Shown here one piece after another: positions 1 through 5,323 of a stretch of DNA of 5,323 nucleotides. A model generated the notes under the pieces. That model was not told the DNA's origin. It searched no databases and worked only from the letters and a program-made list of their open reading frames with translations. The stretch covers positions 1-5,323 of the forward strand of contig JACCVA010000422.1 of assembly GCA_013698435.1 (NCBI GenBank), written 5' to 3'. Numbering within the stretch: the first letter of the stretch is position 1; every line of letters begins with the position of its first letter. Origin of the DNA: Nocardioidaceae bacterium. GTDB lineage: Bacteria > Actinomycetota > Actinomycetes > Propionibacteriales > Nocardioidaceae. Made by a program: the position numbers and the translations under genes.

Positions 1-290
1 GCCCCGTAGTCGGGCCAGCGGTCGTCGTCGCGCACGTCGCTCGAGACTGCCAGCTGCGCATCCTGCAGGGCGGCAATGGCCGGCCCCTGCCGGAGGGAGT
101 ACTGCGCGGCGTCGGCACGAAGGGCCACTGGATCGGTGGAGCCGATGGTGCTGAGCGTGCCATCGTCTTCGAGGACCGTGATCGTCACGTAGTCGACACC
201 GGCCACCGTGTCGCGGACGGCGTAGGTGACCCATGACAGCGTCTCGTCGGCGTGCGTGCTCAACGCGGTCAGCAGTCGGCTCGTGGTCAT
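1..290 (-). CDS. GAF-domain sensor protein, N-terminal part (runs off left edge)
   Basis: I translated this myself on the minus strand: 96 codons from the ATG at 290 are open to the window edge. The protein starts MTTSRLLTALSTHADETLSW and continues with a GAF-like core. A beta segment at residues 34-40 (YVTITVL) is followed by the loop EDDG. Then come an ADAAQYSLRQGPAIAALQ helix region (about 59-76) and the typical end of an actinobacterial GAF domain, VSSDVRDDDRWPDYG (82-96). In this family the common motif is GPC; here it is GPA (69-71), so that Cys is absent. In actinobacteria this type of N-terminal GAF is often followed by an ANTAR RNA-binding domain or another output domain, but the C-terminus lies outside the window, so the output is unknown. 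No signal peptide or membrane segment is seen, so a cytoplasmic sensor is likely. It is transcribed divergently from the MerR/B12 regulator at 506, which makes it a candidate target or partner of that regulator (inference). Confidence 0.8.
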   Translation of the reverse strand, partial: MTTSRLLTALSTHADETLSWVTYAVRDTVAGVDYVTITVLEDDGTLSTIGSTDPVALRADAAQYSLRQGPAIAALQDAQLAVSSDVRDDDRWPDYG

Positions 291-505
291 GTGCATCCTT
301 TGAGAGCAGGTGGTCGGGACCTCAGCAGCGTTGTCGTCGGGCGGCGGTTCCCGGCGTCACGGTTCTCTCACTCAAGCAGGATCAGCCCTTACATTGTATA
401 TCGAAGTTTATGCAAAAAGCCGGTGCCTGTCGCAGAGCTCTCCGGCGCTCATTGAGCCGGGTAACCTGCCCCCGTGGTGAGTCCTGTGCATAACTGGCGA
501 CCTGG
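291..505. promoter_or_regulatory. Divergent control region between GAF gene and MerR/B12 gene
   Basis: About 215 bp separate the two divergent starts and hold no convincing gene. Most of it is GC-rich, but 389-418 is a clear AT-rich patch containing TTACATTGTATATCG and then TTTATGCAAAAAG. The patch includes the inverted repeat TACA-T-TGTA (390-398). On the minus strand it has TACAAT (398-393), one base from a TATAAT -10 box, but no good -35 at normal spacing; MerR-family regulators often act at such poorly spaced promoters. On the plus strand CATAAC (489-494) lies 11 bp before the ATG at 506 and could be a -10. A weak ECF-like pair, GTAAC (461-465) and GTC (481-483), is also present. The region probably carries both promoters and perhaps an operator for the MerR protein; the exact sites are not resolved. 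Confidence 0.5.
296..301 (-). promoter_or_regulatory. Ribosome binding site of the GAF gene
   Basis: On the minus strand AAAGGA lies five bases before the ATG at 290. A second in-frame ATG at 296 overlaps the last base of this site and would have no spacing, so the start at 290 is preferred. Confidence 0.65.
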
Positions 506-1432
506 ATGCACAGTCAGAGGTCTGTTGTGACGGCTGGTCACCGTCCTGAGGGACCGTCGGCAGCCGACGGGATCTCCATCCGCGACGCAAGTGAGCTGCT
601 TCAGATCCCCGCTGCCACCATCCGGTCGTGGGAGCGCCGCTACGGAGTGCCGCCGATCGGGCGGAGCACCGGCGGCCATCGGCGCTTCTCTCCCGCGGAC
701 CTGCTCGCGCTGCGGCGGCTCCGTGACGAGATCTCCCGCGGCCGGCGAGCCGCCGACGCGGCCGCGCTTGTCAAGGAGGCCGCAGCCAACCGCTCCCCGC
801 ATCAGGGGTTGATCGATGACTTCCTGCAAGCGGCGTACCGGCTCGACCCGCGGGGCGCGGATGCGTTGCTCGAGCACGCCCGCGAGCGGCTCGGCGTCGA
901 CATCGCGGTCTGCGGGGTACTGCTGCCGGCCATGCGGCAGATCGGCCAGTGGTGGGAAAGCGGTCGCTGCGACGTCGCCCATGAACATCTTGCGACCGAG
1001 GCCTGTCGGGCCTGGCTCAACCGGCTGCTCTACACCGGGCCGGCTCCCTGGCAGCCGGAGACGCTGCTGTTGACGTGTGGCCCCCGTGATTTCCACACGC
1101 TCGGGCTGGAGTCGATGGGTGTGCTCCTGGCACACCGAGGCTGGGGGTGTCGCATCCTCGGCGCGCGTACGCCGGCCGGGTCGCTCGTCACCGCGGTCCA
1201 GGGCACCCGTGCCGCAGCCGTCATCATGGTGTCGCATCTGGCTGTCGGTCGCCGCCAGGCCGTCGCCGCGCTGAAGGCTGTTCCGTCGAGCAAGGTCGTG
1301 CTGTTCTACGCCGGCAACGCGTTCATCTCACCTCAGTCGCGGGTGGGGGTGCCGGGGACGTACCTCGGCGAGGATCTGGTCGACGCTGCGCAGAGCATCG
1401 CCGACAAGCTGGTTGCCGTCAGGCATGCCTGA
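506..1432 (+). CDS. MerR-family regulator with cobalamin (B12)-binding domain, CarH/LitR-like
   Basis: A predicted cytoplasmic transcription factor of 308 residues. Residues about 23-90 form a MerR winged helix-turn-helix (SIRDASELLQIPAATIRSWE, then the wing GGHRRFS at 56-62). Residues about 99-175 form the helical bundle that caps cobalamin in CarH; it carries the Wx9EH motif (W150, E160, H161). Residues about 185-305 form a Rossmann-type B12-binding domain with DxHxxG at D195-H197-G200 (H197 would be the lower cobalt ligand) and SxL at S243-L245. The usual GG is G270-N271. Known family members bind adenosylcobalamin, repress DNA as tetramers in the dark and release it in light, typically controlling carotenoid or DNA-repair genes. 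Here the residue after W150 is Glu151, where Thermus CarH has the second cobalt-ligand His, so light sensing by the same chemistry is doubtful. The ATG at 506 lacks a clear ribosome site; GTG 527 (301 residues) has one. The divergent GAF gene is a candidate target. The 3' end overlaps the convergent zinc-finger gene by 14 bp. Confidence 0.88.
   Translation: MHSQRSVVTAGHRPEGPSAADGISIRDASELLQIPAATIRSWERRYGVPPIGRSTGGHRRFSPADLLALRRLRDEISRGRRAADAAALVKEAAANRSPHQGLIDDFLQAAYRLDPRGADALLEHARERLGVDIAVCGVLLPAMRQIGQWWESGRCDVAHEHLATEACRAWLNRLLYTGPAPWQPETLLLTCGPRDFHTLGLESMGVLLAHRGWGCRILGARTPAGSLVTAVQGTRAAAVIMVSHLAVGRRQAVAALKAVPSSKVVLFYAGNAFISPQSRVGVPGTYLGEDLVDAAQSIADKLVAVRHA
516..520 (+). promoter_or_regulatory. 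Possible ribosome binding site favouring GTG 527 start
   Basis: AGAGG stands six bases before the in-frame GTG at 527 (codon 8 of the longer reading). The ATG at 506 has no comparable site. The seven residues between the two starts lie before the MerR domain, so either start leaves the protein intact. Confidence 0.4.
1419..1432. repeat. 14-bp perfect palindrome spanning two convergent gene ends
   Basis: TCAGGCATGCCTGA reads the same on both strands. It covers exactly the overlap of the MerR/B12 gene and the TraR/DksA gene, so each ends with the codons AGG CAT GCC TGA (Arg-His-Ala-stop). It could fold as a 5-bp stem with a CATG loop, but no T-tract follows on either strand, so it is a poor intrinsic terminator. 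Confidence 0.9.
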
Positions 1433-1748
1433 TGCACCGGGTTGCCCACGGCCGTGCCTCAAGCCTCGCCGTGCCGATGTCGGCGCCGCAGGCATCGCAC
1501 TGACCGTACGTCTCGGCTGCGATCTTCGCTTCCGCTCGGCGTACCTCTGCCAGCATCACCTGCAGCTTGGCGTGCGCGGGTACGGCCGACAGCCGGTCGA
1601 CGGCCTGGCTGGTCCCTTCGCCGATCCGTTTGCCGAAGGAGATGTTGCCGAGCTCCTCAGGTGCGCTCATCTCGGCCAGCTGCGCCTCGAGCTGGCGTCG
1701 CTTCGCCGCGAGCGGCGCAGCCGCCTCGTGTGCTCGCTCGGTGCCCAT
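1419..1748 (-). CDS. TraR/DksA-family zinc-finger protein (short actinobacterial type)
   Basis: A 109-residue protein. Residues about 5-30 (LAAKRRQLEAQLAEM) and 60-80 look like the two arms of a helical hairpin. They are followed by the family's zinc finger: YGQCDACGADIGTARLEARP (81-100), then WATRC. The expected four-Cys finger is CxxC...CxxC; here the ligands would be C84, C87, C105 and H108, so the last Cys is His. Relatives such as E. coli DksA reach into the RNA polymerase secondary channel and alter promoter response. The acidic DxxDxA coiled-coil tip of DksA is not evident here, so the molecular role is uncertain. The ATG at 1748 is the only sensible start: upstream in the same frame there is no other start codon before a stop. 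No good ribosome site is seen, only His codons (CAC CAT CAC CAC) before the ATG. It diverges from the peptidase gene with about 100 bp between them. The 3' end overlaps the regulator at 506-1432. Confidence 0.87.
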   Translation of the reverse strand: MGTERAHEAAAPLAAKRRQLEAQLAEMSAPEELGNISFGKRIGEGTSQAVDRLSAVPAHAKLQVMLAEVRRAEAKIAAETYGQCDACGADIGTARLEARPWATRCIRHA

Positions 1749-1850
1749 GTGGTGATGGTGCCAGACGTGTCGAGGCGAAGCTCCCGCCGGCGCTCACCGC
1801 ACCCTTCGTAGGACTGGAGCGGCCACCACGTCCTTGCATAAGGTGCGGGG
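1749..1850. promoter_or_regulatory. Divergent promoter region, zinc-finger gene and peptidase gene
   Basis: The 102 bp between the two starts must hold both promoters. For the peptidase, TAAGGT (1839-1844) fits the actinobacterial TAnnnT -10 and would place the transcript start at or next to the ATG at 1851, giving a leaderless or near-leaderless mRNA. The overlapping AAGGTG (1840-1845), five bases before the ATG, could instead be a ribosome site. A small inverted repeat, CCTT-GCAT-AAGG (1832-1843), covers the same spot. For the zinc-finger gene, TACGAA on the minus strand (1810-1805) resembles a -10 box. No convincing -35 is seen for either gene. Confidence 0.4.
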
Positions 1851-3989
1851 ATGACTGCTGAGCTCTCGTTCCCACGCCAGTACGCCCGAACCTTGCATTT
1901 CACCCTCGGCGAACCCCGCTCGTTCACCGTTGCGCCCGACGGGTCGCGCATCGTGTTCCTACGTTCGGCAGGTGGGACCGACCGCGTCAACAGCCTCTGG
2001 ATCTGCGACCTCGCGAACGCACCACCCAGGGAACGCGTCGTCGCGGACCCGTCGCGGCTGCTGACGGGCGAGGAGGAGCTGACCCCGCAGGAGAGGGCAA
2101 GGCGCGAGCGCAGCAGGGAGAGCTCGGGCGGCATTGTCGCCTTCGCCACCGACCAGGCGGTCGAGGCGGCTGCCTTCGCCTTGTCGGGCAGGCTCTTCGT
2201 GGCTCGGCTGGCAACCGATCTGGTGGACGAGATCGCTGCCCCCGGTCCGGTTGCCGACCCACGTCCTTCGCCCGACGGCAGGCAGATCGCGTACGTCACG
2301 GACGGCACCTTGCGAGTGGTCCGCGTCGACGGTACCGACGACCGGGCAGTGGCCGAGCCGGACGGCCCCGAGACCACGTGGGGGCTGGCCGACTTCATCG
2401 CCGCCGAAGAGATGGACCGCCATCGCGGATACTGGTGGTCACCCGACAGCGACCGGCTGCTGGCAGCCCGCGTCGACAACGCGCCGGTGCGAGTGTGGTG
2501 GATCGCCGACCCCTCACGACCGGACACACCGCCCACACAAGTCCGCTACCCGGCCGCCGGCACCCCCAACGCCGACGTGTCACTGGCCCTGATCGGACTT
2601 GACGGCTCCCGTACTGACGTCGAGTGGGATCGTGCCGGTTTCCCTTACCTCGCCAAGGTGGTCTGGGGTGCTGGTAACAGCCCGCTGCTGCTGGTGCAGG
2701 CCCGCGACCAGAAGACGCAGCTGCTCCTGACCGTCGACACCGCCACCGGACACACCGACATCGTCGAGACCGAGCGCAGCGACACCTGGGTGGAGCTGAT
2801 CTCGGGTGTGCCGTCGTGGACGCCGGACGGACGACTGGTGCAGGTCGTCGATCGCGACGATGCCCGCGTCGTCACCGTCGACGGTGCGCCGTTGACGGGA
2901 CCAGACCTCCACGTGCGTGACGTTCTCGACATCGATGACGACTCGGTGCTGGTGCTGGCCTCAGCCGGTGAGACGGCAGCCGCCCCGGAGGTCGGTGAAG
3001 TCCACGTGTACCGGGTCAGTGAGCAGGGCGTCTCACGTGTCTCGAGCTCGCCCGGCGTGCACGACGCCGTGCGTGCAGGCCAGGTCACCGTTGTGTCGTC
3101 TCGTGGTCTCGAGCACCCGGGGCAGGTGGTGCGGGTGCTCGACGGGGACGACTCGGTTGCCGAGATCGCGTCGTATGCAGACAAGCCGGTGCTGACGGCC
3201 CACCCGGAGCTCGTCCTTGGCGGCGAGCGTCGGATCCCGTGCGCGGTGCTGCTGCCGACCGGTTACCACGCAGACCATGGGCCGCTGCCCGTGCTGATGG
3301 ACCCGTACGGCGGTCCACACGGCCAGCGGGTGGTGTCGTCGCAGCGCAGCCACCTCACCTCCCAGTGGTTCGCCGACCAGGGTTTCGCGGTGCTCGTGGC
3401 CGACGGCCGGGGTACGCCCGGCAGGTGCCCGGCCTGGGAGAAGGCGGTGCACCACGACCTGGCGGCCGTGAGCGTGGCCGACCAGGTCGAGGCCCTGCAG
3501 GCGCTCGCGGACCGCTACCCCCTCGACCTCGAACGGGTCGCCATCCGCGGCTGGTCATACGGGGGCTACCTGGCGGCGCTCGCCGTGCTCCGGCGCCCGG
3601 ACGTCTTCCACGCCGGTATCGCGGGCGCGCCCGTGACCTATCAATGGTTCTACGACACCCACTACACCGAGCGCTACCTTGGCGACCCTAACGTCAACCC
3701 TGAGGTGTACGCCGCCAACTCACCGGTCACCGACGAAGGGCTGTCCGGCGCTGCCAATACCCATCGCCCGCTCATGGTCATCCACGGGCTCGCCGACGAC
3801 AACGTCGTGGTGGCGCACACTCTTCGACTGTCGTCGGCGCTGCTCGAGGCCGGTCGGCCACACGAGGTGCTGCCGCTGACGGGTGTCACGCACATGGCGA
3901 CACAGGAACAGGTGGCCGAGAACCTGCTACTCCTCCAGGTCGACTTCCTGCGGCGTTCCCTCGGCCTGGCCGCAGCTACGGCACCTTGA
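1851..3989 (+). CDS. S9 family peptidase, dipeptidyl-peptidase IV type
   Basis: A complete 712-residue serine peptidase of the prolyl oligopeptidase clan (S9B), predicted to remove N-terminal dipeptides, usually after Pro or Ala. Residues about 20-440 are the beta-propeller domain that gates the active site. It contains the charged segment LTPQERARRERSRE (77-90) common in bacterial relatives, repeated blade motifs such as PSPDGRQIAYVT, and the Glu-Glu motif E186-E187, which binds the substrate's free amino end in DPP IV. Residues about 460-705 are the alpha/beta hydrolase domain: Y486 in DPYGGPHG (oxyanion Tyr), nucleophile S569 in GWSYGGY, Y601 and Y605 in the YDTHYTERY stretch, D649 in GLADDNV, and H681 in THMAT. 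All catalytic and key substrate-binding positions I can map to human DPP IV are present. There is no signal peptide or N-terminal anchor, so it is probably cytoplasmic and serves peptide turnover. It diverges from the TraR/DksA gene and ends at a hairpin and a terminator. Confidence 0.95.
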   Translation: MTAELSFPRQYARTLHFTLGEPRSFTVAPDGSRIVFLRSAGGTDRVNSLWICDLANAPPRERVVADPSRLLTGEEELTPQERARRERSRESSGGIVAFATDQAVEAAAFALSGRLFVARLATDLVDEIAAPGPVADPRPSPDGRQIAYVTDGTLRVVRVDGTDDRAVAEPDGPETTWGLADFIAAEEMDRHRGYWWSPDSDRLLAARVDNAPVRVWWIADPSRPDTPPTQVRYPAAGTPNADVSLALIGLDGSRTDVEWDRAGFPYLAKVVWGAGNSPLLLVQARDQKTQLLLTVDTATGHTDIVETERSDTWVELISGVPSWTPDGRLVQVVDRDDARVVTVDGAPLTGPDLHVRDVLDIDDDSVLVLASAGETAAAPEVGEVHVYRVSEQGVSRVSSSPGVHDAVRAGQVTVVSSRGLEHPGQVVRVLDGDDSVAEIASYADKPVLTAHPELVLGGERRIPCAVLLPTGYHADHGPLPVLMDPYGGPHGQRVVSSQRSHLTSQWFADQGFAVLVADGRGTPGRCPAWEKAVHHDLAAVSVADQVEALQALADRYPLDLERVAIRGWSYGGYLAALAVLRRPDVFHAGIAGAPVTYQWFYDTHYTERYLGDPNVNPEVYAANSPVTDEGLSGAANTHRPLMVIHGLADDNVVVAHTLRLSSALLEAGRPHEVLPLTGVTHMATQEQVAENLLLLQVDFLRRSLGLAAATAP

Positions 3990-4045
3990 GCGGGCCTGAG
4001 TCGTGGATCGACCGGCAGATCGCGAGGCGCGGTTGTCGTCGCTGG

Positions 4046-4064
4046 CTCGCCGGCCACCGGCGAG
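4046..4064 (+). other. Stem-loop downstream of the peptidase gene
   Basis: CTCGCCGG and CCGGCGAG form a perfect 8-bp stem with a 3-base CCA loop, 57 bp after the peptidase stop. No T-tract follows on either strand. It may protect the mRNA 3' end or assist termination together with the hairpin at 4093. Confidence 0.5.
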
Positions 4065-4087
4065 GGTGAGGAACCTGGTGAGATGCA

Positions 4088-4128
4088 GAAAAGGCGCGCC
4101 GCGGGGTCCGCGACGCGCCCCTTCTTTT
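4088..4128. terminator. Bidirectional intrinsic terminator between convergent genes
   Basis: The arms 4093-4104 (GGCGCGCCGCGG) and 4108-4119 (CCGCGACGCGCC) pair over 12 positions with one C-A mismatch and a GGT loop. TTCTTTT follows on the plus strand (4122-4128), and GAAAA precedes it (4088-4092), giving a T-run on the minus strand. It can therefore end transcripts of the peptidase (stop at 3989) and of the convergent lipoprotein (stop at 4157). Confidence 0.85.
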
Positions 4129-4156
4129 CGTCAGTTGTTGCTGAGTGCTACTGCGA

Positions 4157-4816
4157 TCACTTGGTGTTGACAGTGATCTTGGCGATGCCGACCAGCAGGC
4201 CCTTCTTGACCGCGTCGGTCTTGAAGGTCTGGTTCAGCAGGCCGGCGGCGTCCTCGGAGATGGTGACCTTTGTGCCTTCGAGGATGGCGGTGTCGTTCGG
4301 GCCGGTCTGAAGCGGCTTCAGCGTGCGTCCGTCGAGGTTGAACAGCTGGGCGTGCGGCGCAGCCTCCTCGCCGTTGACGATGACGTCACCGAACAGCTTG
4401 GACGAGCCGGGGTCGACCTCGAAGTCGGTCAGCTCGACGACGGTCTTGCCGGCCGTCAGCGACAGTCCGCTTCCGGCGTGCTCGATGAGGCCCTGCACGT
4501 AGGGGTCGATGCTGCCGGGTTTGTAGTACGTGACGTTTCCACCGGTGATGGGGAAGCTGACGGCTCCACCCTTCAACGTGGCGTCACCCACGACACCCGG
4601 GATCAGCTTGAGGCTGGTGAGGGCGTCGACGAATCCTTGGTCGAGGGTCACCTGGGTGTTGTCACCGCTCAGGGCGTCGATCTTGGCGACGGGGGTGGGT
4701 TTGCTCTTGCTGTCGGCGACGGCGTCGTCGCTTGAGCAGGATGCCAGCGAAAGCGACAGCGCTGCGACAGCGGTCGCCCCGACGACTACCTTGAAGGTGC
4801 GGGAGTTGCGAAGCAT
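4157..4816 (-). CDS. Secreted lipoprotein of unknown function
   Basis: A 219-residue protein starting MLRNSRTFKVVV, with a type II signal peptide: basic residues R3, R6 and K9, a hydrophobic stretch about 10-25, and lipobox L-A-S-C with C27 as the lipidated Cys, followed by SSDD and a polar linker. It should be anchored on the outer face of the membrane. The mature part is rich in beta-strand patterns and glycine: GGAVSFPITGGNVTYY (about 83-98), EHAGSGLSLTAG (112-123), then TDFEVDPGSSKLFGDVIVNG (130-149). These GLSL...G.V.VNG patterns faintly recall HtaA-like or similar extracellular beta domains, but I cannot assign a family with confidence and no catalytic motif is visible. The start at 4816 is chosen over the upstream ATG at 4939 because a strong ribosome site precedes it, the signal peptide begins there, and the longer form would overlap the next gene. 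It lies 91 bp downstream of the SRPBCC-like gene on the same strand and may be co-transcribed or have its own promoter. Confidence 0.85.
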   Translation of the reverse strand: MLRNSRTFKVVVGATAVAALSLSLASCSSDDAVADSKSKPTPVAKIDALSGDNTQVTLDQGFVDALTSLKLIPGVVGDATLKGGAVSFPITGGNVTYYKPGSIDPYVQGLIEHAGSGLSLTAGKTVVELTDFEVDPGSSKLFGDVIVNGEEAAPHAQLFNLDGRTLKPLQTGPNDTAILEGTKVTISEDAAGLLNQTFKTDAVKKGLLVGIAKITVNTK

Positions 4817-4822
4817 GAGTGA

Positions 4823-4830
4823 TCCTTTTT
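4823..4830 (-). promoter_or_regulatory. Ribosome binding site of the lipoprotein gene
   Basis: On the minus strand AAAAAGGA lies six bases before the ATG at 4816. This settles the start in favour of the form whose N-terminus is a lipoprotein signal peptide. Confidence 0.75.
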
Positions 4831-4858
4831 CCGGTTGGCTTGCGGTCAGGTGGGATTC

Positions 4859-4872
4859 GTTGCCCGCGCAAC
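4859..4872. other. Small stem-loop between SRPBCC-like gene and lipoprotein gene
   Basis: GTTGC-CCGC-GCAAC forms a perfect 5-bp stem with a 4-base loop in the 91-bp gap. No T-tract follows, so it is not a standard terminator. I could not pick out a convincing promoter for the lipoprotein gene in this gap. Confidence 0.3.
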
Positions 4873-4907
4873 CAGGGAGGGCTCCTCTCACGGAACTCCT
4901 AGGAAAG

Positions 4908-5323
4908 TCACTGAGAGTGACGGCGGTCACGGTGCGCACCGAGCCGCTCGTTCAGGCCGACACCCAGCAGGCGCACGGTCAACCAGTCGATCAGCCCACC
5001 GCCGTACGCCGCCACGGGGCCGGCGGGGTGGCCGAGGTCGAGGCGGAGCCGCAGATGCAGGCGGCTGGCATCGCCTCGCGGCTCGAGCACCAGCGCCCAG
5101 GTCAGGCGCAACGGCGGACGGGCCCTGCCCCCACGGTCGGAGCGGGGTCGCTCGGACCAGTAGAGGAGGTGTCCGGGTCGTTCGATCTCGAGGACCTCGA
5201 ACGTCGGCGCGCCCGGACCCCAGTCGGGGATCCTGTCACCGACCTGTAGGTCATGCCAACGGCTCTCGATGCGACGCGCGGCACGTCGCGACCGTGGGAC
5301 GACCACCTCGACGACGCGCGGCA
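4908..5323 (-). CDS. SRPBCC-like hypothetical protein, C-terminal part (runs off right edge)
   Basis: The minus-strand frame stays open to the window edge, so the true start is probably outside. The GTG at 5306 is only the first possible start inside. The visible ~137 residues include WHDLQVGDRIPDWGPG, then TFEVLEIERPGHLLYWSERP, a TWALVLEP strand, RLHLRLRLDL, and a C-terminal helix region GGLIDWLTVRLLGVGLNERL. The order of a 'W..L.VGD' entry, paired beta strands ending in 'WALVLEP', an arginine-rich strand and a final amphipathic helix resembles actinobacterial proteins of the SRPBCC (START-like, hydrophobic-ligand-binding) fold. The family's ligands are generally unknown. Such a fold would make it a cytoplasmic binding protein. 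No catalytic residues can be named. Assignment to SRPBCC rests on pattern memory and is moderate. Confidence 0.65.
   Translation of the reverse strand, partial: PRVVEVVVPRSRRAARRIESRWHDLQVGDRIPDWGPGAPTFEVLEIERPGHLLYWSERPRSDRGGRARPPLRLTWALVLEPRGDASRLHLRLRLDLGHPAGPVAAYGGGLIDWLTVRLLGVGLNERLGAHRDRRHSQ

Noticed and set aside
449..1237. 262-residue open frame on the minus strand
   Set aside because: It lies antisense to the well-supported MerR/B12 gene, has no recognisable domain, and is explained by GC-rich third positions of the opposite strand.
1667..2536. 289-residue open frame on the minus strand
   Set aside because: Antisense to the peptidase and overlapping the zinc-finger gene. Its Ser/Arg/Thr-rich composition is typical of shadow frames in high-GC DNA.
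4003..4160. Small plus-strand frame from a GTG after the peptidase stop
   Set aside because: It reads through both hairpins including the terminator, is arginine/proline-rich and has no ribosome site.
4145..4735. 196-residue open frame on the plus strand
   Set aside because: Antisense to the lipoprotein gene, which has a signal peptide, lipobox and ribosome site. This frame has no such support.
4892..4925. GGAAC on the plus strand as an ECF sigma-factor -35 box
   Set aside because: No matching -10 at proper spacing and no plus-strand gene downstream.
4817..4939. N-terminal extension of the lipoprotein gene to the ATG at 4939
   Set aside because: It would place 41 extra residues before the signal peptide, ignore the strong ribosome site at 4823-4830, and overlap the upstream gene.
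4530..5249. 239-residue open frame on the plus strand
   Set aside because: It spans the antisense of two minus-strand genes and their gap, with low-complexity composition and no domain.
1..5323. CRISPR array, tRNA or rRNA gene, insertion sequence
   Set aside because: I saw no regularly spaced repeats, cloverleaf-like segments, transposase motifs or terminal inverted repeats.

Overview
The window is high-GC DNA with strong G/C preference at third codon positions. GAF-type sensors, a MerR/B12-binding regulator, a short TraR/DksA zinc-finger protein and a lipobox lipoprotein occur side by side. This suggests an actinobacterium, perhaps of the Nocardioides/Propionibacteriales kind, but no marker here fixes a genus. 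I see no mobile element, CRISPR array, tRNA or rRNA, and the genes sit at ordinary spacing.

Layout, left to right. (1) The first 96 codons of a GAF-domain sensor lie on the minus strand and run off the left edge. (2) A ~215-bp divergent control region follows, with a distinct AT-rich patch. (3) On the plus strand is a CarH/LitR-like regulator: a MerR DNA-binding domain joined to a cobalamin-binding domain with the Wx9EH and DxHxxG signatures. (4) On the minus strand is a short TraR/DksA zinc-finger protein. Its stop region overlaps the regulator's in a perfect 14-bp palindrome, so both proteins end in the same residues, R-H-A. (5) A ~100-bp divergent promoter region comes next. (6) On the plus strand is a complete 712-residue dipeptidyl-peptidase IV-type (S9B) serine peptidase with its active site and Glu-Glu motif intact. 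(7) A hairpin and then a strong bidirectional terminator separate it from (8) a convergent minus-strand 219-residue secreted lipoprotein of unknown function. (9) At the right edge, on the minus strand, is the C-terminal part of an SRPBCC-like hypothetical protein.

The divergent GAF and MerR/B12 genes form a plausible sensory/regulatory pair. The rest looks like housekeeping or accessory genes without an obvious shared pathway. The points most worth a second look are the palindromic gene-end overlap, which coincides with a Cys-to-His change at the last predicted zinc ligand; the Glu in place of the second cobalt-ligand His of light-sensing CarH; and a TGCATAA word found in the upstream regions of three genes. 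I found no clear sign of an entirely new multi-gene system.
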